Made by a program: the position numbers and the translations under genes
The notes under the pieces: generated by a model
Databases searched by the model: none
What the model saw: only the letters and a program-made list of their open reading frames with translations
What the model was told of the DNA's origin: nothing
NCBI GenBank assembly: GCA_964548275.1
Contig: CAZJQI010000036.1
Coordinates: forward strand, 1-45,624
Length of the DNA: 45,624 nt
Source: JAUVUV01 sp964548275
GTDB taxonomy: Bacteria; Gemmatimonadota; Glassbacteria; GWA2-58-10
Direction: 5' to 3'
Shown: positions 1 through 8,981 of the stretch, piece after piece
Numbering within the stretch: the stretch's first letter is position 1
Layout of the letters: every line of letters starts with the position of its first letter

Positions 1-32
1 CCCCTCTATCAAGAGGGGATACAGGGGTGTGT
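1..32 (+). repeat. Intergenic C/G-run hairpin repeat, copy at window start
   Basis: The stretch contains CCCCTCTATCAAGAGGGG, which can fold on itself, followed by ATACAGGGGTGTGT. The reverse complement of positions 45463-45495 matches it with a handful of differences, so the same repeat type lies in opposite orientation near the other end of the window. It is non-coding and its function is unknown. Confidence 0.6.
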
Positions 33-135
33 CAGAATTTCAATATTGAATTCTCGCAGGGAGATTCAATAGCGTCCGGTCTCTTTTGCGGCCGAAGGCC
101 GCCTCATCAGGGCCGCATGTTCGAGAGACTCCAAA

Positions 136-240
136 GGAGCGTGTTATTACCTGGAAAACAGCAAAGCATATAAAAGCCGTATTGGCACACGAGTTTGCTC
201 CCCCGAAAAAACTTTTGTTTACTTTTGGTTACAAAAGTAA
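136..240 (+). repeat. Intergenic repeat family A, copy 1
   Basis: This stretch shares GGAGCGTGTT, then CGAGTT, a CCCCGAAAA block and a final TACTTTTG/CAAAAGTA block with the reverse complement of 14041-14148, in the same order and over nearly the same length (105 versus 108 bases). The two copies differ a lot, so this is an old dispersed element. An 83-codon open frame at 86-337 runs through it, but I do not regard it as a gene because it has no ribosome site and its product is low-complexity. The rest of 1-515 holds only a weak promoter candidate. Confidence 0.55.
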
Positions 241-382
241 ATTAAAAATAATCTTTTTATCATGTTTTTTAACAAAACTCTTGCACTCACCCCATAAAAA
301 CCTTATAATAAAGAAAAGCGTTTACAATCCGGTATAAGCATCACTCCGATCTGGCTGCGGCAAAACGATCAGGCCGATACGA

Positions 383-411
383 TTTACCAACTGGCATTTG
401 CAGTTTATAAC
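383..411 (+). promoter_or_regulatory. Candidate sigma-70-type promoter for the repeat-protein gene
   Basis: TTTACC (383-388) and TATAAC (406-411) are separated by 17 bases, upstream of the gene that starts at 516. The match is moderate and the leader would be about 100 bases long. A second pairing in the same AT-rich stretch (TTGCAG with TAATTA) is equally possible. Confidence 0.3.
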
Positions 412-515
412 TATCTCTAATAATTAGCGGCACCTTTTTGGGAGCAAGCCGGATAATTTAAATAATCCACCGCTGTAGCATCCATGTTTAAACGAAAGCC
501 CATGGAGCATTGCTC

Positions 516-2711
516 ATGCCTAAGAAAAGCAATAGAGGCCAGGGACAAGTTAAAAAAGCATCTATACTGCTTGATCTAGCCAAGGATAAGTTCAGAAGTC
601 TTACAAAGGCTGAAAGAAAACTGTTCAAAGCGTTCGCTAACGGCGAGCGTGCTGACTTCAGCGTGGATTCGGAAGAAAATAACGATCCGGCACATGCCGA
701 CAGGTGGAGTGGCGAGCGTGTGCTCAAGGCCGACCGCATAGCCTGGCTTTGCACCGATCCGCAGGCATCAGCGCTGGTGACGCATCGGGGCATCGTTGTT
801 TTAGGAGCTCGGATAGATGGCAAGCTTGACCTGCAATTCGCGAAGATTTCATTCTCGCTGTCTCTTCGAAAGAGTTCTCTTCCGGTAGGTCTCAACCTTG
901 AGCAGACGGAAATACCTGCACTCTTTCTCCACGGCACTCATACCGGTCCCATCAAGGCCGATGGACTCAAGGTGAAAGGCGGTGTATTCCTGGACGATGG
1001 CTTTAGGGCTTCAGGCGAAGTATGTCTGCTCGGCGCAACAATCGGCGGAAGTCTTGACTGCTCCAACGGCCATTTAATCAGTCCTGAGAACGGCGCGCTT
1101 GTTGCCGATGGGCTGAAGGTCGAGCGCAATGTATTCTTGAGAGATGGTTTCGAGGCCGAGGGTGAGGTGCGTCTCTCCGGAGCGACAATCGGCGGACAGG
1201 TTGATTGCTCTGGCGGCCAGTTCATCAACAGGAACAGGGGTGGAAGGGCTCTGAGCGCAGACGAGGTAAACGTTCGTGCTTCGGTTTTTTTGAGTGATGG
1301 CTTCAGGGCCGAAGGGCCCGTATGTCTGTACGATGCGGCAATCGGTGGAACCCTTGAATGTGAGGACGGGCAGTTCATAAACTCTCGCGGGTACGCCCTG
1401 GGGGCTGACAGGCTCAAGATAGAGAATTGTGTGCATCTGTGTGGCGGTTTCAAGGCCGAGGGCGAAGTATGTCTGCTCGGCGCAAAAATCGGTGGAAGTC
1501 TTGAGTGTGACAAAGGCCAGTTCATTAATCCTGATGGGGTTGCCCTCAACGCTGACAGCGTGGAGGTCAAGGGAGATATCTTTCTACGTAACGGCTTTAA
1601 GGGCAAGGGTGAGGTCCGTATGCTCGGCACGACCACTGGAGGGAACCTTGAGTGTGACAAAAGCCAGTTCATTAATCCTGATGGTGTTGCCCTCAGCGCT
1701 GACGTGCTCAAGGTCGAGCGCTCTGTCTTTCTACGTAACGGCTTCAAGGCAGAGGGCGAAGTTCGTATGCTCGACGTAACAATTGGCGGACAGTTTGATT
1801 GTTCTGAAGGCCAGTTTATTAATCCTGATGGGGTTGCCCTCAACGCTGACAGGCTCAAGGTCGATGGCAGTGTCTTTCTAAATGATGGTTTTAAGGCTGA
1901 AGGCGAGGTTTGTCTTGATAGTGCAACAATCGTTAAAACCTTGGTCTGGACCAATATTGAATCTCCAGAAAAAACGACATTAAATCTTCAGTTAGCCAGA
2001 ATCGGCACACTGTGGGACGATCAAGAAAGCTGGCCTGAAAGCGGAAAACTTCATCTGCACGGCCTGGTTTACGATGAAATAGACGAACATGCCCCAACAG
2101 ACGCACAGAGCCGCATAGACTGGCTACACAGGCAGCCTACTAAGCATTTCCGGACACAACCATACGAGCAACTGGCAAAAGTGCTTCGCAAGAGCGGGCA
2201 TGATTCCGAGGCAAAAAGGATTCTCATTGCGAAAGCAAAAGACCGGGCACGCCTGGCAAAACTGACATGGCCGGAGAAGTTCTGGTATCACTTTCTCGGA
2301 AAAAGTATCGGTTACGGCTATCGCCCCTTGCGCGCTTGTTGGTTCGTACTGGCGTTCGTTTTACTGGGTTGGTTTCTTTTTGAAAAAGGTTATCGAGAAG
2401 ATTTCATGACACCATCGAAAGAGAGTGCATATGTTTCTGGTAGCAGCTGGAAGAACCTTCAAGTGTCCGAGAACTATCCAAAATTCAATTCACTGGTGTA
2501 TTCTATTGATACGTTTGTACCGCTGGTTGATCTGCACCAGGCGAGTTATTGGTTTCCTAATGCGAATAGAAGGGGTGAAATGTTCAACATAAAAATGCTC
2601 AGGTGGTTTAGCGGCAGCGAGCTATTCTACTACAAGTTGTTTCACACTATCATGGGCTGGTTGTTTACCACGCTGCTTGTCGTGGGTCTGACAGGATTGA
2701 TTCGTAGTTAG
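516..2711 (+). CDS. Membrane-anchored protein with seven 49-residue repeats
   Basis: A 731-residue protein. ATG 516 is preferred over TTG 510 because GGAG at 504-507 lies 8 bases upstream. Residues 1-145 are a charged, mostly helical-looking region. Residues about 148-475 hold seven copies of a 49-residue unit with the pattern ADxLKVxxxVFLxxGFxAxGEV, then a glycine-rich IGG turn, D/E-C, and QFINPDG, which suggests a stacked beta-solenoid. After a charged linker there is a hydrophobic segment near residues 610-625, following GYGYRPLRA, and a second at the C-terminus. Similar proteins are labelled 'membrane-associated oxidoreductase' in databases, with no demonstrated activity, and I see no redox motif. 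A scaffold or sensor at the membrane is as likely. It appears to be a single-gene unit. Confidence 0.75.
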   Translation: MPKKSNRGQGQVKKASILLDLAKDKFRSLTKAERKLFKAFANGERADFSVDSEENNDPAHADRWSGERVLKADRIAWLCTDPQASALVTHRGIVVLGARIDGKLDLQFAKISFSLSLRKSSLPVGLNLEQTEIPALFLHGTHTGPIKADGLKVKGGVFLDDGFRASGEVCLLGATIGGSLDCSNGHLISPENGALVADGLKVERNVFLRDGFEAEGEVRLSGATIGGQVDCSGGQFINRNRGGRALSADEVNVRASVFLSDGFRAEGPVCLYDAAIGGTLECEDGQFINSRGYALGADRLKIENCVHLCGGFKAEGEVCLLGAKIGGSLECDKGQFINPDGVALNADSVEVKGDIFLRNGFKGKGEVRMLGTTTGGNLECDKSQFINPDGVALSADVLKVERSVFLRNGFKAEGEVRMLDVTIGGQFDCSEGQFINPDGVALNADRLKVDGSVFLNDGFKAEGEVCLDSATIVKTLVWTNIESPEKTTLNLQLARIGTLWDDQESWPESGKLHLHGLVYDEIDEHAPTDAQSRIDWLHRQPTKHFRTQPYEQLAKVLRKSGHDSEAKRILIAKAKDRARLAKLTWPEKFWYHFLGKSIGYGYRPLRACWFVLAFVLLGWFLFEKGYREDFMTPSKESAYVSGSSWKNLQVSENYPKFNSLVYSIDTFVPLVDLHQASYWFPNANRRGEMFNIKMLRWFSGSELFYYKLFHTIMGWLFTTLLVVGLTGLIRS
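958..1925 (+). repeat. Tandem 147-bp coding repeats, about seven units
   Basis: The repeats of the protein are also visible in the DNA with a period of about 147 bases. The blocks near 1500-1570, 1648-1716 and 1795-1863 are almost identical (each contains CAGTT[CT]ATTAATCCTGATGG followed by TTGCCCTCA), while the first units are more diverged. The last three or four units were therefore probably duplicated recently. Confidence 0.85.
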
Positions 2712-2865
2712 GCGTTATCACGGCGCTGTTAACAAGGACACTGGACAAGAGCAGTTGCAGGCGTGCGACTGATGCGCAAGCCGTTTTAACATTACCCAGT
2801 AAAAATCCCTGTAAGCTGCCTTCCATTGTAATCTAATAGCTTTTATCCGCAAAGCCGGGTTCTTT

Positions 2866-4584
2866 CTACGGCCCCAATTCCCGGATCACCTCGTTTACTA
2901 TCTTTCTGGCCTCCTCTACCAAAGGTATCCACCGGCACGAATCAACTATGCTGCCAGTGGCCACTGCCTTGCGCAGCTTTTCGGTCAGGTCTTTGCGGCC
3001 TGCTTTCTCGCACATGTCCCACGCGATTCTCAGCGCCTCGTAGTCCTGGATTCCCTGCCTGAGAAGCTCCCAGCGCATGCCGTCCAGGGGCCCGTGCTTG
3101 CCTGGATAGGTAAAGTAATTGTCCCCGGAGTGCCACTTGTACCGCGGCTGATCCCAGACATCCTCAGGGTAGGCGTTGACTGCCCAGCGGGTGTAGCCGT
3201 CAAAGCCGTATTTCCAGGACAGCCAGGCCAGGAGCCTGCACTCGCGCAAGGGGCTGTACAGGTAGATGTTGGGGAAATAAGGCATGCAGGCAGTGTACCA
3301 GCTCACGTATTTATCTTTGTCCTCGTGCATGCTCCTGACCACAGGCTCGATTTCCGCCCAGCGCACAGGGTCTGCCATCTCGTCGTAATGGAACACTATC
3401 TCGTCGCCCCTTTTGCGCTTATCGCCGGGGTATCCGCCTGAGGCAGCCAGCTTGAAATCCGGGGCTGTGTTGATAATAAAATCGAAAATGACTTTCATCA
3501 CTTTCTCGGGCTTTTCATCGAATCCAAGAAGAGCCTTTTCGAACCAGTTTTTTTCCTTGAGGTGCTTGCGGAAAACAGGCAGGAAAGCAGTCCAGGCCTC
3601 GCGCCAGAGGCTTTCGCCGACTGTCAGCTCTGCTGTGCGGTACTCTCCGGCCGCTGTGTCCAGGTAGCGGATGTGAGCATCGAGAGTGCTGCCGGGGCCC
3701 ATGACCAGGGCGTAGCAGTCGATTTTGTCTCTCACCCCGGCCGCTATCATCAGCTCGACATAGCGGTCGAACACTGTGAAATCCCACTCGAATCGGCTTG
3801 CTCCGCCTTTGACAAACTCGCCGGGATATTTCCATTCGACCATTGTGTCGAAAGGATAGCCGCTCTGGCTTTTCCATGGATCGTAGACAATACTGGTCAT
3901 GATCGCTTTCATGCCGTGCGCTGCGAAATTCTCTGCATACCGCTCAAGGATCCCCCAGTGCTCCTCGCTCCATACTGTCACCTTGTAGGCTCTGGCCACC
4001 CCGCTCGGGTCCTGCCAGATGTTCAGGTAATATATCCAGTCCCAGGGCTGTGGCAGCACTGCGGGCAGGATTTCCACGCTCAGGTCGAATTCCGCTCTGC
4101 CGCCTGAGGCAGCCTCTACCTCGAATTTCCCCTCGTAGATTCCAGGCGCGAGTTCACGCGGCAGTTTCAGGGTAAGCCAGACCGGCTGAACCAGATTGGC
4201 AGCCACATCCACTGCTTCCTTCTCCAGCAGAGGGTCGGCTGTGAGCATCATGGTTTCATCCACCCGCAGGAAGGCGCCGTAGCGCACCTGAGCGCAGGAT
4301 GCCGGAATCATCGCCCCGCCTGGTGCGGCAAGGTCTGAGACCGATCCTTTCAGCCCCTTGATATCCCGGTTGCTTCTTACAGCCACCTGTGCACTGAGCA
4401 CCTCGCCGGCCAGTCCCTCGAGCCTGATATTTTTTATTTTCGGCTGCCTGGTGAAAGCCCCCTGGGCGATACGCACCTCTATGGGCACAGGCCAGGTGTC
4501 GAAGACCTGCGGCTTGCCGCCTTCGGATGAGCAGCCGCTGAAAATGACTGCCAGGCAAAGGGTGAAAAACAGTGGCTTTTCCAT
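2866..4584 (-). CDS. Lipoprotein of the GH123/DUF4091 glycosidase type
   Basis: A 572-residue predicted lipoprotein: hydrophobic signal with lipobox FSGC (Cys18) and a GGAGGAG ribosome site directly upstream of ATG 4584. The N-terminal 180 residues look like a beta-sandwich. The rest resembles the DUF4091 catalytic barrel seen in GH123 beta-N-acetylgalactosaminidases, with tryptophan- and tyrosine-rich segments. The adjacent acid pair D356-E357 in GFDEKP matches the DE pair that GH123 uses for substrate-assisted catalysis. The C-terminal part (RWELLRQGIQDYEALRI) is typical of DUF4091 proteins. It probably acts on external glycans from the cell surface. The exact substrate is not readable from sequence. 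It is convergent with the repeat-protein gene to the left and divergent from the dehydrogenase to the right. Confidence 0.8.
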   Translation of the reverse strand: MEKPLFFTLCLAVIFSGCSSEGGKPQVFDTWPVPIEVRIAQGAFTRQPKIKNIRLEGLAGEVLSAQVAVRSNRDIKGLKGSVSDLAAPGGAMIPASCAQVRYGAFLRVDETMMLTADPLLEKEAVDVAANLVQPVWLTLKLPRELAPGIYEGKFEVEAASGGRAEFDLSVEILPAVLPQPWDWIYYLNIWQDPSGVARAYKVTVWSEEHWGILERYAENFAAHGMKAIMTSIVYDPWKSQSGYPFDTMVEWKYPGEFVKGGASRFEWDFTVFDRYVELMIAAGVRDKIDCYALVMGPGSTLDAHIRYLDTAAGEYRTAELTVGESLWREAWTAFLPVFRKHLKEKNWFEKALLGFDEKPEKVMKVIFDFIINTAPDFKLAASGGYPGDKRKRGDEIVFHYDEMADPVRWAEIEPVVRSMHEDKDKYVSWYTACMPYFPNIYLYSPLRECRLLAWLSWKYGFDGYTRWAVNAYPEDVWDQPRYKWHSGDNYFTYPGKHGPLDGMRWELLRQGIQDYEALRIAWDMCEKAGRKDLTEKLRKAVATGSIVDSCRWIPLVEEARKIVNEVIRELGP

Positions 4585-4742
4585 ATTCTCCTCCTGGAAA
4601 ATTAAGTGGTAATGGCGCAGGAAAAAATCTACAGTAGATTTCTAATCACTATCTTGAATCAGGAAAGAATTCAGCCTCTTCTGCGATAGATTAATCGTTT
4701 TTCTCTGCAGTATCAAGCGTTCTATTGGGCCTTTTCAAGAAC

Positions 4743-4771
4743 TTGTATTCCTGCTATTTTATCCATATTAC
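4743..4771 (+). promoter_or_regulatory. Candidate promoter for the MDR/oxidoreductase pair
   Basis: TTGTAT (4743-4748) and TATTAC (4766-4771) are 17 bases apart, about 75 bases before the ATG at 4846 in the divergent intergenic region. The match is moderate and based on consensus only. Confidence 0.35.
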
Positions 4772-4845
4772 GGTTCTGCTTTTCTGCTGTCACGTTCAGT
4801 CTGTGATAAAATCAGTTTTATTTCAATTTTTGTTGAGAGGACACA

Positions 4846-5865
4846 ATGGACAAAGGGAGTATCGAGAACAAGGTTTTCTACTATACCGGTCCGCAAAAGA
4901 TGGAACTGGTTTCCGAGCCATGCAATCCGCCGGGGGCCGGCCAGGTTCGCTGCAGGACTCTGTGTTCCCTGGTCTCTATCGGTACGGAAATGATTTGTTT
5001 CAAGCGCGAGGTCGAGCCGGGAAGTATCTGGGACCAGTGGATACAATACCCGTTCGAACCCGGATACAGCAGCGTGGGGGAGGTTATAGATACCGGCGGG
5101 GGGGTGTCCGGGCTAACCCCTGGCGAGCTTGTCTGTTCGACCAGCGCGCACCGGGCATATTTTATCGACAGGCCGGAGAATCTCCACCCGGTACCGGGCA
5201 GTCTTTCCCCGGAGCTGGCCTCCTGGTTTCAACTGAACATTATCGTGCAGAACGGTATCCGGGAAGCAGCGCCGGTGCTCGGGGAAACGGCTGTGGTAAT
5301 CGGCCTGGGGCCTCTCGGGCAACTGGCTGTGCGGTTTCTTGGACTAGCCGGGTTGAATCATCTTGTCGCAGTGGATCCCCTGGCCCAAAGGTGCGAAATG
5401 GCGAGCGGAAACGGCCCTACCGAGGTGCTCTGCCACACGGCAGACAAAGCCCTGGAGAGAGTATCCGAGCTGACAGAGGGACAGGGTGCGGACCTTGTTT
5501 TCGATATTACCGGGCATCCGTCTGTTTTCCTATCAGCCCAGCACATGCTGCGCAAAAGGGGCAGGCTCGGCCTGATCGGCGATGCAGCTTACCCCTCCAA
5601 GCAGACACTCACCCACGATGTCATTTCCAAGTCGCTCTCCATTATCGCAGCCCACGGTGCTGTCCCGCCCTGGCAGGGGAATGATTATTATCGTTGGGGC
5701 AAAAAAGAGCTGGTGCGCTTTTTCTTTGACCTTCTGCTGGCCGGAAGAATCAGGATCGATAACCTGATAACCAACAGAATCAAGCCGGAAGAGGCACCTT
5801 CGGTCTATCTGGATATACTTCGGGACCGAAGCGCGTATATGGGCGTGATTATCGACTGGCGGTGA
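4846..5865 (+). CDS. Zinc-less medium-chain dehydrogenase (MDR family)
   Basis: A 339-residue cytoplasmic NAD(P)-dependent dehydrogenase. ATG 4846 follows a GAGAGGA ribosome site. The GroES-like N-terminal domain has SIGTEM in place of the zinc-site start and PGYSSVGEV where zinc-dependent alcohol dehydrogenases have a GHE motif, so it probably works without catalytic zinc, as in BchC-type and similar polyol/sugar MDR enzymes. The Rossmann domain starts near residue 145 with the nucleotide loop GLGPLGQL. It lies 32 bases upstream of a Gfo/Idh/MocA gene on the same strand. The pair probably acts in oxidation/reduction of one sugar or polyol. The substrate is unknown. Confidence 0.8.
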   Translation: MDKGSIENKVFYYTGPQKMELVSEPCNPPGAGQVRCRTLCSLVSIGTEMICFKREVEPGSIWDQWIQYPFEPGYSSVGEVIDTGGGVSGLTPGELVCSTSAHRAYFIDRPENLHPVPGSLSPELASWFQLNIIVQNGIREAAPVLGETAVVIGLGPLGQLAVRFLGLAGLNHLVAVDPLAQRCEMASGNGPTEVLCHTADKALERVSELTEGQGADLVFDITGHPSVFLSAQHMLRKRGRLGLIGDAAYPSKQTLTHDVISKSLSIIAAHGAVPPWQGNDYYRWGKKELVRFFFDLLLAGRIRIDNLITNRIKPEEAPSVYLDILRDRSAYMGVIIDWR

Positions 5866-5897
5866 TATTCGTGCCGGATTACGAACAAGGAGTGAAA

Positions 5898-6947
5898 ATG
5901 AATAAAAAATTCTGTTTTGCCGTGGCTGGAACCGGAGATATAGCACACTTTTATCTCGACTATTTTAAAAAGCGGCAGGATAAAGAAGGAATCGCGTTCG
6001 CCGGGGCCTGGAACAGAACTGCAGAAAAGGGCCGCGAGTTTGTCGAGAAATACGGCGGGAAATTTTTCGAATCACTCGATGATCTAATCGCCGACAAACG
6101 AGTTGATGCGATTGTGAACCTGACCTCGCCCAAAGCTCATGAAGAGATAATCGCGGCCTGTCTTGCGGGAGGCAAGCACGTGCTGAGCGAAAAACCGCTC
6201 GCCCTGAGCGTGGATAAGGCCAAAGAGCTTATCTCCCTGGCCAGGGCAAACAAAGTAACCCTGGCCTGCGCCCCGTTTATCCTTATGGGGCAAAACCAGC
6301 AGAAGGTTAAAAAACTGCTTGCTGAAAGCCGGATCGGTAAACCGGTGTCCGCCGCGGCTGAGATGTTCCACGGAAGGGTGGAGACCTGGCACCCGAATCC
6401 CGAGCAATTTTACACCAAGGGCGCAGGGCCTGTTCTCGATGTCGGCCCCTACCCTGTTTCCCTGATGATCGACTGGTTCGGACCTGTTAAAGCTGTCCAG
6501 GGTATGTTCGATATCGCCATCCCGGAGCGCAAAGACCTGAGCGGCAGGCCGTTTAAAGTCACAGTGTTCGACCACGGGGTGGCTCTGCTCAGGTTCGACA
6601 ACAGTGTAATCGGCCGGATCGCGTTCTCCTATGCCAACTCCAACACCCAGTATCACGGTCTTGAAATACAGGGCACTGACGGCTCTATTTCTCTCTCATC
6701 GCTTACAGCCGCACGCGGCGAGCTGAGAATCTCGAACAAGGATTCCACGGCCTGGGACCACGTCGAGGGTGATCCCGGGCCATACGCGGCCTCAGGTGTG
6801 GACTGGTCAGACGGGATAGTGGAGCTGGCCCGCTCGGTTGCGGAAGGCCGCGAGCCTGCCAACTCAGCAGAACTGGCCTTGCATACACTGGAGGTCTTGC
6901 TTGCAGTGAACGAGGCTGCTAAAACAGGGGACACTTTAAAGCTCTGA
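5898..6947 (+). CDS. Gfo/Idh/MocA family oxidoreductase (cytoplasmic)
   Basis: A 349-residue NAD(P)-dependent sugar or inositol dehydrogenase-like protein. ATG 5898 is chosen because AAGGAG lies 5 bases upstream; a GTG at 5862 overlapping the preceding stop has no such site. The N-terminal Rossmann fold shows GTGDIAHFY, and the conserved SEKPLA motif carries the catalytic-domain lysine. DVGPYP replaces the common DxGxH pattern, with tyrosine where histidine is often found. It has no export signal, unlike the related gene at 14335. It is probably cotranscribed with the upstream MDR gene and ends convergently against the symporter gene. Confidence 0.85.
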   Translation: MNKKFCFAVAGTGDIAHFYLDYFKKRQDKEGIAFAGAWNRTAEKGREFVEKYGGKFFESLDDLIADKRVDAIVNLTSPKAHEEIIAACLAGGKHVLSEKPLALSVDKAKELISLARANKVTLACAPFILMGQNQQKVKKLLAESRIGKPVSAAAEMFHGRVETWHPNPEQFYTKGAGPVLDVGPYPVSLMIDWFGPVKAVQGMFDIAIPERKDLSGRPFKVTVFDHGVALLRFDNSVIGRIAFSYANSNTQYHGLEIQGTDGSISLSSLTAARGELRISNKDSTAWDHVEGDPGPYAASGVDWSDGIVELARSVAEGREPANSAELALHTLEVLLAVNEAAKTGDTLKL

Positions 6948-7014
6948 GAGCGGCAAAAAGATAAGCGACTATCAATTCTTGCACAGCAGGGATGAGGTAA
7001 TAAAAGGCAGGTGA

Positions 7015-8775
7015 TTATGGAGAGAGACTACCGGCACGCTCTGAGAGCGGCGGCGGCAGGTTCCTGTACCAGGTAAAGGCCAGAACCACACATGCACAGA
7101 GCGCCGCCCCAAGCCAGGCAAACGCAGTGCTGTGCCAGTGGCCCACCAGGTACATCGGGAAAAGATACAGGCCCGTGATCGCGATGATTCCCAGTGCCGT
7201 GTTGAGAACTGCAATCGGTGCACTCTCCACGCCTGAGCCGGTTTCCGCCTCGGGCAGGCTGCAACGCTTTTTCACCGGGCCCCAGAACCCGAACGGGCGC
7301 ACAGTGCTGTAGAAAGAATTCAGGGTGCGCTGATCCACCGGTCTGGTCAACAAAGAGCCTACGATACTGGCAACCAGCGAGGCTGCGCAGACCGGCGGAA
7401 AGGTGAGATACATCGGCGCATCCGGGAAGAAAAGAAACGGAATCGAGAGAACCATCCCCCCTATTGTTCCGGCAGCAAAACCCCAGCCGTTCATACGCCA
7501 CCAGTACCATTTCAGCACATTGGGAATAATCACCCCTGCGCCAAGCGCCATCATCATCCAGTTCCAGATCTGCGCTATGGATTTCGCCTGGTAGCCGATT
7601 GCGATCCCGGCCAGCACAATGCCCACTGTGGCCGCGTAGCCTGAGCGTACAAGCTGCCTCTGGCTGGCCCGGGGTGCGAAAAACGGCTGCCAGAGGTCGC
7701 GCACCAGGTAGGAGGCCCCGCTGTTGACAGTGGAGCTGAACGTGGACATGAAAGCGGCGAGCAGCCCGGCGATCACGATACCCCGCAGGCCCACGGGAAG
7801 ATATTCCAAAAGCACTATCGGCATTACTTTCTCCGGATCACTCACCCTGGCAACTCCGCTGAGCGCAAGCAGGGTGATCCCTGCGGCCATGGCCCAGCGC
7901 ACGACAAGGAAAAGGCTCCAGGAGGCGCCGATCTTGGCTGCATCCCTGGGATCACGGGCAGCCAGGAAACGTTGGAAGTCGTACATCTGCGCCGGTCCGC
8001 CAGCATTGAGGAACAGTCCTTTTAGAACCCAGACAATCACCAGCGCTCCGAAAAATTCATACCCTGCGTTTTCCGTGCCGGCAAACTCGGGCAGCCGCCA
8101 GCGCGGGAGAACGCTCTCCCAGCCATGGGGCACGGTCTGTCCGATAATCTCCGGGGTAAGTTGGCTGTAAGCCAGCCAGGCAATCAGAACAGAGGCAAGC
8201 GAGAGGATTACGGTCTGGATAACATCGGTCAAAACCACGCTGAAAAGCCCGCCCAGCAGAACGTAAAGGGTCGTGGCCCCGATAATTACCAAAGCGCACA
8301 CAGCCGGGCTGAAAGGAACGTAAACCGAGGCGAACTTGCCGATCCCCTGGAAAGCATAGCCGATAAAACTGGTCTGGGTGATTACCGCCATCAGCGCATA
8401 GGCAGTACGGGCGACCTTGCCCGGACGAGCCTCTCCGAACCTTGTCATCATCCATTCCGCGCCTGTCATCACACCCGAACGCCTGACCCACTTGCCCATG
8501 TAGGAGGCGAAAAAGGCTCCCATCATCACGCCCCACATCCAGTGGATCCACATCGATTTCATTCCCATCAGGAACAGCACGGAGACTATCCACATCGTGC
8601 CGGTAATATCGAAATTGGAGGCAGAGCCGGACATGGCCAGGGCCAGCCAGTGGATTTTCTTGCCTCCCAGGAAGTAGGAGTCCAAGTCCTGTGAAGCCCT
8701 CCTGCGGTACCAGAACCCTAAAGCGATAACAACGATGAAATAGATCAGGATTAAGGTCAGATCCAGGTAAACCAT
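7015..8775 (-). CDS. Sodium:solute symporter (SSS family)
   Basis: A 586-residue inner-membrane protein with more than a dozen hydrophobic segments. The N-terminus (YFLGGKKIHWLALAMSGSAS) is the family signature around TM1-TM2, and ISASFLSTxSS-like residues appear as AAFMSTFSSTVNSGASY in the middle. The C-terminal RPFGFWGPVKK segment is common in SSS members that transport sugars or sialic-acid-like compounds in planctomycete- and FCB-type bacteria. Substrate is inferred only from neighbours (sugar dehydrogenases, kinase). The start is ATG 8775 with only a weak ribosome site. It is convergent with the Gfo/Idh/MocA gene. Confidence 0.88.
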   Translation of the reverse strand: MVYLDLTLILIYFIVVIALGFWYRRRASQDLDSYFLGGKKIHWLALAMSGSASNFDITGTMWIVSVLFLMGMKSMWIHWMWGVMMGAFFASYMGKWVRRSGVMTGAEWMMTRFGEARPGKVARTAYALMAVITQTSFIGYAFQGIGKFASVYVPFSPAVCALVIIGATTLYVLLGGLFSVVLTDVIQTVILSLASVLIAWLAYSQLTPEIIGQTVPHGWESVLPRWRLPEFAGTENAGYEFFGALVIVWVLKGLFLNAGGPAQMYDFQRFLAARDPRDAAKIGASWSLFLVVRWAMAAGITLLALSGVARVSDPEKVMPIVLLEYLPVGLRGIVIAGLLAAFMSTFSSTVNSGASYLVRDLWQPFFAPRASQRQLVRSGYAATVGIVLAGIAIGYQAKSIAQIWNWMMMALGAGVIIPNVLKWYWWRMNGWGFAAGTIGGMVLSIPFLFFPDAPMYLTFPPVCAASLVASIVGSLLTRPVDQRTLNSFYSTVRPFGFWGPVKKRCSLPEAETGSGVESAPIAVLNTALGIIAITGLYLFPMYLVGHWHSTAFAWLGAALCACVVLAFTWYRNLPPPLSERAGSLSP

Positions 8776-8878
8776 CTCTGCTTATTTTTCCCTTGATGCC
8801 GGTTCAGGAAAGAGTTGCTGCTGAAAATGGAATTTTGATATAACCAAGATAATAAAAGCCGGGCAGCGGTTTTACAAG

Positions 8879-8907
8879 TTGCCTAATCCAAACCTCCGAG
8901 TTATTAT
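8879..8907 (+). promoter_or_regulatory. Candidate promoter for the kinase gene
   Basis: TTGCCT (8879-8884) and TATTAT (8902-8907) are exactly 17 bases apart, about 75 bases upstream of the GTG start at 8982. It is a good sigma-70-type match in the divergent region between symporter and kinase. Confidence 0.45.
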
Positions 8908-8981
8908 AGGCCTTTCAACGGCAAGGGAACACTATTTCGAAAGCACTGCCGAACTTTGAACGAACCGCGGGAAAATTTTCA

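Noticed and set aside
86..337. Open frame of 83 codons at the window start
   Set aside because: It runs through a dispersed intergenic repeat, has no ribosome site and encodes a basic, low-complexity product.
938..1954. Long open frame (338 codons) on the minus strand through the repeat gene
   Set aside because: It is a mirror of the 147-base repeats; the product is a repetitive Ser/Pro/Arg-rich sequence and the plus-strand frame shows real domain structure and a ribosome site.
4725..5684. Plus-strand frame of 319 codons overlapping the MDR gene
   Set aside because: It is a shadow in another frame of the well-supported MDR dehydrogenase, and its product is rich in Arg/Gly without domain signals.
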